From Anaerofilum sp. (GTDB lineage Bacteria > Bacillota > Clostridia > Oscillospirales > Ruminococcaceae): a stretch of 5,651 bases of DNA. The notes beneath the pieces were generated by a model. That model was given only the letters and a program-made list of their open reading frames with translations, was not told where the DNA came from and did not search any database. A program made the translations under genes and the position numbers. This document shows positions 1 to 5,651 of the stretch, one piece after another (positions within the stretch are counted from its first letter, which is position 1; each line of letters starts with the position of its first letter). The stretch spans positions 1-5,651 of the forward strand of contig JAHHUF010000111.1 in NCBI GenBank assembly GCA_020024115.1. Direction: 5' to 3'.

Positions 1-18
1 TTCTGTCCTGATGTTCCT

Positions 19-45
19 ATTATATCACATTACTCGTGTATACAC
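19..45 (-). promoter_or_regulatory. Putative leftward extended -10 promoter with overlapping palindromic operator
   Basis: On the minus strand, positions 27-19 read TGATATAAT. This is a perfect TATAAT -10 hexamer preceded by the TGn extended -10 motif. No good TTGACA lies 17 bases upstream, which is tolerable for an extended -10 promoter. A perfect 10-bp palindrome, GTGTATACAC, occupies 36-45, roughly 28 bases upstream of the expected start site near position 12. A repressor bound there would block polymerase. The GTnTATACAC-like symmetry resembles GntR-type operators, but assigning a regulator family is a guess. It lies directly after the early stop of the beta-helix remnant and would drive a gene beyond the left edge. 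It was identified by motif match only. Confidence 0.42.
36..45. repeat. 10-bp perfect palindrome GTGTATACAC
   Basis: Both strands read GTGTATACAC. It begins 15 bases before the last base of the beta-helix stop codon (minus-strand sense: after it) and lies just upstream of a TGnTATAAT box. Its size and placement suit a dimeric repressor site. A perfect 10-mer palindrome can occur by chance in AT-rich DNA, so the call rests on its position. Confidence 0.35.
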
Positions 46-48
46 TAT

Positions 49-589
49 TTAAAACTCCACATCAAGCAAATAAATGCTATCTCGTACCTTACCATTGCCA
101 TTAAAAATCGGGCGAGTATTTCCATCTGAGCCATAAGAGCCAATTTTGATGGGGTTTTCTGCTGTGCCACTTCCTTTTGGCTTTAGCTGACCCTCCCAAG
201 CACTACCGGCATGAAACAAAATATTGTCACCTGGTTGAAATACTTGTTCGTTTACCTTTTCTAAACTTTTCCATGCAGTTGCTTCAGAAAGTCCATCTTT
301 GCTGTCATCGCCATTCACTGAGTCAATATAAAATGTTTGGCTGTTTCTAGCCACTGCTTCCTGCTGGCTTATTGGGTCAATTGTATTTGTTTTTTCAATT
401 GACTGTTCTGGTTTTGTGTCTTCTGATGTTTCATCATCAACAGCCTGCACATTCGTCTGTTCTTGGACAACAGCCGTTTCATCACATCCATAGCCACAGC
501 CATTGTGGGTGCAAACAACATCAATATCATAGCCATTGTCAAAGCAAAAGAAATTGTTTTTTTGTAAGCAATTTATAATTTTTCAACAC
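49..589 (-). pseudogene. Broken exported right-handed beta-helix (pectate-lyase-like) protein, N-terminal part only
   Basis: The remnant starts at GTG 589 or TTG 586 after a perfect AAGGAGG at 600-594; TTG has the better spacing of 7. The frame reads MKNYKLLTKK, then hits a stop soon after an A7 run (563-557). Shifting by one base there opens TISFALTMAMILMLFAPTMAVAMD, which gives a convincing signal peptide with an AVA cleavage site. A second one-base shift at 485-484 leads into DETAVVQEQTNVQAVDD and an acidic, Thr/Gln-rich linker. Then comes FYIDSVNGDDSKDG..TAWKSLEKVN..PGDNILF, followed by GTAENPIKIGSYG. These are hallmarks of the first coils of secreted parallel beta-helix proteins, which act on or bind polysaccharides. 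The frame stops at TAA 51-49 after LLDVEF, where the family normally continues for hundreds of residues. The parts sum to about 179 residues. The fold call is strong for the N-terminal region; enzyme activity and substrate cannot be read. Confidence 0.8.
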
Positions 590-593
590 TTTT

Positions 594-600
594 CCTCCTT
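594..600 (-). promoter_or_regulatory. Strong ribosome binding site of the beta-helix remnant
   Basis: The minus strand reads AAGGAGG, followed by seven bases and TTG (586-584). A GTG sits directly upstream in the same frame (589-587) at a spacing of only four. The consensus-strength site shows where translation began and supports joining the out-of-frame signal-peptide segment to the downstream beta-helix frame as one former gene. The non-ATG start may itself be a decayed ATG or an original TTG. Confidence 0.75.
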
Positions 601-633
601 TAGTCAAAATGTGTTTTTCAAAATCAATCTACT

Positions 634-1614
634 TTATTCTTTGATTATTTTGATTTGTTGGATTTGTGCATTTGCAATATCGGTTTCAATCTGCTCTTGT
701 ATTTGACATTGGCAGTATTTCATCAAATACCATTCATAATTTATGTTATTCTTTGATTTTGCTTGCTGTACTGATACAATTTTTGCTGCATACCAATGTC
801 TATTTTCAAAAACAGGCTCAATAATTTTGCCTTGCTGTGGTGCTTCCATTACTGCATGAAAAAAGATTGGTCTTGTAAGCAAATCTTGGTGTTTTGTTTC
901 TTCTGAAAAAACTGCTTCTTTTATGGATAATCTTTCCCCCTCCTTGTCCCCATTCTTCTCCACCAGTTCAGTCATTTGTGCAGCAATTGTTTCTTTATCC
1001 TTTCCCAAACAATCTTTTTCATCCATTTGATAAAGAATTGTTTGTATTGTAGGATACTTTTTTGCAGCAAATTCTGGATGCTTGGTTAAAAAAGCATCCA
1101 GTTCTGCATCCGTCAACTTACTTTGCTGAATCCGCTGCTGCTCAAGAACTGTTAAAGAGTTTGACAGAATATAAGTTCTATATTCATCTAATGTATATTG
1201 CACAGGGCCATACAAAACTTTTCCTTGTGCAATTGCATCTGCACGGTTTTTGTTTGTATCCTTCCATTGCTACACTAATTCAAAATAGTCTTTGTAAGGC
1301 AAAAGATTTTCTTTTCTCAGAATGTTTTCAGTAACAACCGTACGAACCAATGAGTTTAACGCTGTTTCGTTTAATTTGTCTTGACAAGAACCCCCATCAA
1401 TTGATTGGTTCCAAAAAGTCGAATCATATTGCAGTTTGTAGTTTCGCTGCAATTCTGCAATGGTAGTTGCTCAATTTTGATTTTGGAAACAAACAAATTC
1501 TTCTGCTGAAACTGAAACTCCATCAATTTTTATAATAGGAAGTGAACGATATACAACACAGATTCAAATAACCGCTGCAAAAATACAGTTCAAAGCTATT
1601 TCGCATTTTTTCAT
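634..1614 (-). pseudogene. SurA/PpiC-like peptidyl-prolyl isomerase chaperone remnant with three in-frame stop codons
   Basis: ATG 1614-1612 follows AAGGTGAT (1628-1621) at a spacing of six. From there one frame of 326 codons runs to TAA 636-634, interrupted by TGA at codon 17 (1566-1564), TGA at codon 48 (1473-1471) and TAG at codon 115 (1272-1270). There are no frameshifts. Codons 1-28 form a basic-start hydrophobic signal or anchor segment, then KIDGVSVSAEEF. This pattern (short strand, then S-x-EEF helix) opens the SurA-N-like domain of clostridial exported peptidyl-prolyl isomerases. YDSTFWN and YGPVQYTLDEY also look familiar from that family. SKLTDAELDAFL with a following helix would lead into a parvulin-like part, but I cannot show catalytic residues. 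Each stop is one transition from a sense codon (CGA or TGG, CGA, CAG). It sits between the DUF5107 gene (58-base gap) and the beta-helix remnant. The family call is moderate; the broken state is seen directly. Confidence 0.72.
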
Positions 1615-1672
1615 TGTTGTATCACCTTACTTCCCAACAAAATTCTCTCGAACTCATTTTGAACCAATACAA

Positions 1673-3679
1673 TTAATCTACACAAAACATCAAGAAATTC
1701 AAATTGCGTGGCAATTTTAAAGTACGGTCAATTTGACTGGGATGGTATTCTATATTTTTTTCTTTTGCTGCAAGTCGTGCTTTGTATTCATACCATACAC
1801 CTGACAACCCTACTGCACCTTCACGAATTGCTGAATATTCTCGTTGAAAGGCATCTTCTAAAAAGTCAAACTTTTCCAATTTTACAGCTGCTTCCGCCGC
1901 AATCAAAATTTCTTTTTCTGTTTTAATGGAATCTGGAATATTTTCAAAGATATCCCACGCTTTTTGATACTGTTCAACTGCAATCAGAGCTTCTATAACA
2001 TCCTCTGCAAAGCTGACATCCAAGCTGCCTTTCTCCCACTGATAGGCAATATCAAAATACTTAAGTGCCTGCTCAAAATCTCCATCTCGTTTGGCAAGCG
2101 TACCCAAAGCATGTGCCGCCCATGGATTTTTATTATCTGTCAGTTGTTTAAATATTTGCTGTGCTTTTTCAAGAAATCCGTTTTCTGCCAGCGAAACGCC
2201 TAATTGAAACAATGTTTGCTGACTGTTGGTATTTGCAGCTTTTTGCAAATAAGGCAGCCATTTTTCGTCTGTCAGATATTTCAATGGGCTTATTGTTTCT
2301 GGCAAGGGACAGCCATTTAACAATTGAAGCCATGCTTGTGTATCTTGAGAATCTGTCAGCGTAAAATCCAAATGTTCTGCAATTGGCGGTTCTTTTTCCA
2401 GTCTTCTGTGTGCCATTTCCAAACCACCATAGCAGCTTGCCTGATGCAGTAATTCTGCTGCATGCAATGTGCTTTTCAAGGTATATTCTACATGAAGCTG
2501 GTTCACCTTTACTGCGGAAATTGTCTGCTCCACTTGGTTTGCCACCATTGGCAAAGCATCATTCCATTCCTGCTGCTGTGCCTGTGCATCTGCTGTAAAA
2601 GCTCCAAATAACTGGGTAAACATCACCACTCCATTGGCCGGCAAAACATCCGTGTGCAGTTGAGTTGGTGCAAGCCCTGCTTGAATTTCGATATAATCTC
2701 CTTCACTTTCTTTGGACAAATAATCACACCAATGGCGTCCGCCTGTATTGCTTCCCCAGCAAAACATTTTTCTAATACGCAATGGCTGTGTGGAACGCTC
2801 CACAAAGCCTTTTCCGTCTTTTTCAATGCTAACCTCCCAAGGTGCAATGTCACTGCGAGGATTTTGGAAAAAATATTCCAACGAGTGGGGAATCCGTCTG
2901 GGATAACTTAAATCTACATTGGGAATATTCGGCTGCTCTGGCATTTGACAATGCCCAAAACCCGGTTCTTTTCGTTCTGAGTCTGGAATAAGCTGATAGA
3001 TAATCTCCGGTGTACCAGAAAAAACCCGTGTATCATCTGTCAATTTCACCCCAACATTTGTCCACCAATAAAGTGGTGTGTCTACATTGCGTGCATTTTG
3101 GATACGCACATACATTCCAAGTTGTTGTGCACCGTCCGGCAAATGAAAATCCATCTGCAAAATTTGGGCATGTGATGCCTCATATTCATACATCCGTAAA
3201 AATTCTTCGCCATCCGGTGCAGTTACTTTTGCACAGAACAAATCATCTGATGTAAATGCACAATGTCCTGTATGACCCAAATTCCACTCAATGCCACCTG
3301 AAATCCAAGCATTGCGGCTGGCAAGGTTGGCAAAACGAAAAATCGGATTAACAAACAAAAGCTCTCTCTGTTCGGTTTTGGAGTATAGGCTCCACAATTT
3401 TCCACCATATTCCGGCAAAAAAGTAGCTTTTAAACAATCGTTTTCCATCACAATCGTTTTGAGCGAAAGCATATTTTCGCTGCGGTCGTATCTGTCTTGC
3501 ATCCGATAAGGCAATGTGCGCTCGCTGCATCCAACACCATAACCAATATGTTCTTCTGTACGCAATGTACCATTTTCTGTACAGTGCATATTTGCACATT
3601 TTGCCCGAAATTGGGGTTGTGGATTGGTTCCATCCAACTTACTGCCTGGAATTTCAAGTGTACTTGTGTAGATTTTCAT
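1673..3679 (-). CDS. DUF5107 domain protein with C-terminal TPR repeats
   Basis: This is an intact 668-residue cytoplasmic protein; no signal peptide or membrane segment is visible. Start ATG 3679-3677 has GAGGT at 3690-3686, six bases upstream. Residues about 75-370 carry the DUF5107 signature: LPEYGGKLWSLY (88-99), RELLFVNPIF (105-114), RNAWISGGIEWN (122-133), GHTGHCAFT (135-143), PLYWWTN (202-208), CWGSNTGGRHWCDYLS (307-322) and IEIQAGLAPTQLH (330-342). The domain is predicted to have a galactose-mutarotase-like beta-sandwich; the conserved His, Glu, Trp and Asn would suit a sugar-binding pocket. Residues about 485-620 hold three or four TPR-like helical pairs, for example LGVSLAENGFLEKAQQIF and ALGTLAKRDGDFEQALKYF. 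The C terminus (PRNLNFLMF) looks natural. It lies 54 bases after the permease remnant. The reaction is not established to my knowledge; a carbohydrate-processing or sensing role is inferred from fold and neighbours. It is the only full-length gene here with no visible lesion. Confidence 0.9.
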   Translation of the reverse strand: MKIYTSTLEIPGSKLDGTNPQPQFRAKCANMHCTENGTLRTEEHIGYGVGCSERTLPYRMQDRYDRSENMLSLKTIVMENDCLKATFLPEYGGKLWSLYSKTEQRELLFVNPIFRFANLASRNAWISGGIEWNLGHTGHCAFTSDDLFCAKVTAPDGEEFLRMYEYEASHAQILQMDFHLPDGAQQLGMYVRIQNARNVDTPLYWWTNVGVKLTDDTRVFSGTPEIIYQLIPDSERKEPGFGHCQMPEQPNIPNVDLSYPRRIPHSLEYFFQNPRSDIAPWEVSIEKDGKGFVERSTQPLRIRKMFCWGSNTGGRHWCDYLSKESEGDYIEIQAGLAPTQLHTDVLPANGVVMFTQLFGAFTADAQAQQQEWNDALPMVANQVEQTISAVKVNQLHVEYTLKSTLHAAELLHQASCYGGLEMAHRRLEKEPPIAEHLDFTLTDSQDTQAWLQLLNGCPLPETISPLKYLTDEKWLPYLQKAANTNSQQTLFQLGVSLAENGFLEKAQQIFKQLTDNKNPWAAHALGTLAKRDGDFEQALKYFDIAYQWEKGSLDVSFAEDVIEALIAVEQYQKAWDIFENIPDSIKTEKEILIAAEAAVKLEKFDFLEDAFQREYSAIREGAVGLSGVWYEYKARLAAKEKNIEYHPSQIDRTLKLPRNLNFLMFCVD

Positions 3680-3733
3680 AACAATACCTCATTTTTGATA
3701 TAATTTTGATTGGTTAAACAGCACCAATTTTAT

Positions 3734-4890
3734 TCAACCTTTTATTCCGGCTGTTGCAATGCTTTCTTTGATTTGATTGGAGAACAAAATGGTTATCAGC
3801 AAAACCGGAATAATTGTGAGTGCAGACAAGCCCATAACAAAATTGGGCTTTACACTGGACACCTTGGAAATATTATAAAGCGCCACATTCATTGTCCACA
3901 AACTCTGTTTTTCTGTTACCATCCATGCCCAGAAAAAGTCATTCCAGTTTGCAAGGAAAGTCTGTAATGCAATCACCGAAATAATCGGTTTGGACAATGG
4001 CATACAGATTTTGAAAAACATATAGAAATTTCCTGCTCCATCAATTCGAGCTGCTTCAAACAAGCTGCCTGGCAGATTATCAAAAAAACCTTTATAAAGA
4101 TAAACAAAAAATCCATAAGGCAAAAGATGTGGCAGCAGTAATGCAGCATAATTGTTATAGAACCCAAGATTTTTAAACATTGTAAACTGTGGGACCATAA
4201 CAGCCACAAAGGGAATCATAGTAGAACCTAGGAAGAAAAGCAGCATAAAATTGGCTGTTTTCTTAGGTAGCAAACGGGAAATTGGAAAAGCTGTCAATGC
4301 ACAAAGCTTCTCTGAAATTTTCCTGTAAGGGGATACTGTTCTTCAAAGATATGCTGTACCGTAGTTTCTATTTCACCTGTCTGGATAGTTGGTGCCAGAT
4401 ATTTTGCAATTCCATTGGGGTCATATTGATAACCCAATTTTTCTACCAATGCCGTCCATCGGGCTGGCTGTGCCAATGTGTTGGGGGTAATTGCTGCACC
4501 ACGAAAAATGCCGTTATCTTTTTCCAAATCGATTTCTGCACGATGCGCACGAGCGTAATATGTTGTATTGCCATTGACGGTTGCATAAAATTTGACTTCA
4601 AAAACAGACTCATGTTGCATTTCATTGACACAAGCCATCATAACAGCTACATGGTCTTGCTGGATGGCTTTCAACAGTTCTTCTTGGCTCATCCCAGCAG
4701 ATACAGTGTCATAGTTTGCCACAACCGAAACACTGTTCGCGTTGTTTGGCACCATCTTTGGAGGCACATCATATACACTTGCCGAATCTTTCATAGCGTT
4801 TGACAACACATACAGCAAGGGAAACAAAATCATTAACGAAAATAGTATTGTGATGATATATGCCACAGTTTTAAACTTTGTATCCTTCAT
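3734..4890 (-). pseudogene. MalG-type carbohydrate ABC permease, disrupted in TM2 by deletion and frameshift
   Basis: ATG 4890-4888 begins KDTKFKTVAYIITILFSLMILFPLLYVLSNAMKDS, a typical inner-membrane sugar permease first helix (about residues 6-29). About 150 extracytoplasmic residues follow, far more than the roughly 40 usual before TM2. The frame ends at TGA 4296-4294 after KFQRSFVH. The other half is open from about 4312 to TGA 3736-3734 in another frame, reading LCALTAFPISRLLPKK. It then has three to four helices and the ABC-ATPase docking loop EAARIDGAGNFYMFFKICMPL, ending naturally in ATAGIKG. Family members carry about 20 more residues (NS...hydrophobic) between the RSF and the CALTAF-type motifs, so most of TM2 is missing and the frame is shifted. 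A TTG at 4297 could in theory start the second half, but I see no clear ribosome binding site. Its partner is the permease upstream, six bases away. Family certain; non-functionality likely. Confidence 0.85.
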
Positions 4891-4895
4891 TTCAT

Positions 4896-4901
4896 CCACC
4901 T
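4896..4901 (-). promoter_or_regulatory. Ribosome binding site deciding the MalG-type permease start
   Basis: The minus strand reads AGGTGG, its first A being the last base of the upstream permease stop TGA (4903-4901). ATG 4890-4888 follows after five bases. An in-frame GTG at 4899-4897 would add three residues but lies inside this site, so the ATG is preferred. The overlap of stop codon and ribosome binding site indicates translational coupling of the two permeases. Confidence 0.65.
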
Positions 4902-5651
4902 CACGAAGCTTCTGATTTGTCCATCTTCATTTGAACAATGGTAAGCAGAGCAATTACAATAAACAGCATTACAGAAGCTGCTGTTGCTTTGCCGTATGAC
5001 AAATCTGTGTATACTGAGTTGTAAATATAAATGCCCATTGAAGTGGACGAACCACTGGGTCCACCACTTGCGTATTGGAACGGAATATCCAAAATCTGCA
5101 TGGTAGAAATACAGGTCAAAATCAACTGAATGACAACAATAAACCGAATGTTGGGCAAAATAATCCGCACCACTTTGCGCCAACCCACACAGCCATCCAA
5201 TGACGCAGCTTCATAAATGTCATTAGGAATTCCTTGAATTGCTGCCAAATACAACAGCACATTCACACCACCCCCAATGATTCCGGGAAAAATAATACAG
5301 AATTTCGTTAAATCAGGATTGCTGAGCCATAGCTGAGCATTTCCACCAAACAATTTCAGTAAGCTGTTTGCAATACCATATTCCGGGTTCCACACCCATT
5401 TCCAAATAATGACATTTACAGACATGGGAATCAGTGTTGTCAGCAAATAAACTGTGGTAAAAAACTTTTTGCCTTTGGTCAGTTCGTTCAAAAAAATAGC
5501 CTGTACAAGCGGCACCCAAAAGACGAAAACAAGGGTGAGCAGCAAAAAGACAAATGTATTTCTCCATGCCTGCCAATAAAAACCAGTTTTCAATAGGTTC
5601 ATATAATTTTTCAGTCCTACAAACCGTCCCGGAGGTGATACTGGGTTATAG
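4901..5651 (-). CDS. MalF-type carbohydrate ABC transporter permease (5' end outside window)
   Basis: This is the first of two membrane subunits of a CUT1-family sugar importer. The frame is open through the right edge, so the ATG at 5602 is internal. Upstream codons give YNPVSPPGRFVGLKNY, the usual extracytoplasmic lead into the conserved binding-protein-dependent transport domain. 249 residues are visible. Hydrophobic segments follow: TFVFLLLTLVFVFWVPLVQAIFL, FFTTVYLLTTLIPMSVNVIIWKWVW, the CIIFPGIIGGGVNVLLYLAAIQ region, FIVVIQLILTCIS, and a last helix ASVMLFIVIALLTIVQM. The ATPase docking motif is EAASLDGCVGWRKVVRIILP. DIPFQYASGGPSGSSTSMGIYIY and DLSYGKA are typical of the MalF/LacF/YcjO side. 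The C terminus (MKMDKSEAS) is natural, ending at TGA 4903-4901. At least one N-terminal helix lies beyond the edge. A binding protein gene probably precedes it. The substrate cannot be assigned. No lesion is visible in this part. Confidence 0.93.
   Translation of the reverse strand, partial: YNPVSPPGRFVGLKNYMNLLKTGFYWQAWRNTFVFLLLTLVFVFWVPLVQAIFLNELTKGKKFFTTVYLLTTLIPMSVNVIIWKWVWNPEYGIANSLLKLFGGNAQLWLSNPDLTKFCIIFPGIIGGGVNVLLYLAAIQGIPNDIYEAASLDGCVGWRKVVRIILPNIRFIVVIQLILTCISTMQILDIPFQYASGGPSGSSTSMGIYIYNSVYTDLSYGKATAASVMLFIVIALLTIVQMKMDKSEAS

Noticed and set aside
557..563. A7 run as a phase-variation switch for the beta-helix protein
   Set aside because: Changing the run by one base restores only the signal-peptide frame; a second shift at 484-485 and the early TAA still stop the protein.
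634..1614. Alternative genetic code with TGA and/or TAG read as an amino acid
   Set aside because: Both permease genes end at TGA exactly at natural C termini, TGG codes the many Trp residues elsewhere, and TGA plus TAG would both need reassignment. Frameshifted neighbours also point to decay.
1616..1672. Hairpin CAAAAT/ATTTTG in the gap before the SurA-like remnant
   Set aside because: It has six weak pairs, a 12-base loop and no T tract; nothing distinguishes it from AT-rich background.
3709..3728. Inverted repeat ATTGGT-8 bases-ACCAAT between the permease remnant and the DUF5107 gene
   Set aside because: The stem is only six AT-rich pairs and has no T-run after it on the minus strand, so it is too weak for a terminator and is probably chance.
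3680..3733. Promoter ahead of the DUF5107 gene (TTGGTG, 18 bases, TTATAT on the minus strand)
   Set aside because: Both hexamers are poor matches and the gap is short; read-through from the permeases explains expression equally well.
4282..4803. Long plus-strand open frame (173 codons), cysteine-rich
   Set aside because: It lies wholly opposite the permease coding sequence, has no convincing ribosome binding site or recognisable protein features, and its composition is what antisense to a membrane protein gives.

Overview
The window looks like a piece of a carbohydrate-uptake and glycan-processing locus from a moderately AT-rich Gram-positive bacterium. A clostridial relative (Ruminococcus/Oscillospira type gut or rumen lineage) is my best guess. 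The grounds are the Shine-Dalgarno sequences (AAGGAGG, AAGGTGAT, GAGGT, AGGTGG), the CUT1-type sugar ABC permeases, and a DUF5107-TPR protein of a kind often seen beside such transporters in Firmicutes. This assignment is inferred from gene content; no marker gene is present.

Every gene I can support lies on the minus strand and reads from the right edge to the left. In transcription order they are: (1) a MalF-type sugar permease cut by the right window edge (4901-5651); (2) a MalG-type permease with an unusually large extracytoplasmic segment, split by a frameshift and an apparent deletion (3734-4890); (3) an apparently intact 668-residue DUF5107/TPR protein (1673-3679); (4) a SurA/PpiC-like exported chaperone remnant whose 326-codon frame holds three in-frame stops (634-1614); (5) the 5' part of an exported right-handed beta-helix (pectate-lyase-like) protein with two frameshifts and an early stop (about 49-589). 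Gaps between genes are about 6 to 58 bases, no strong terminator is visible between them, and most starts have a good ribosome binding site, so this was probably one operon. A substrate-binding lipoprotein would be expected to the right of the window.

The working model for the ancestral locus: an exported beta-helix enzyme or binding protein acts on a polysaccharide outside the cell, perhaps folded with help from the SurA-like protein. The two permeases, with an unseen binding protein and ATPase, import the released oligosaccharide, and the cytoplasmic DUF5107 protein (galactose-mutarotase-like sandwich plus TPRs) acts on it or on a derivative. The substrate cannot be read from the sequence.

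The most striking observation is decay. Three of the five genes are broken by different kinds of lesion (a deletion with frameshift, three nonsense codons, two single-base frameshifts plus 3' truncation), while the DUF5107 gene and the visible part of the first permease remain open. At the far left, just after the truncated beta-helix gene, an extended -10 promoter with an overlapping 10-bp palindrome points leftward, suggesting that a new transcription unit begins there. No RNA genes, CRISPR arrays or insertion sequences were seen. There is no gene-free stretch longer than 300 bases once the broken genes are counted.
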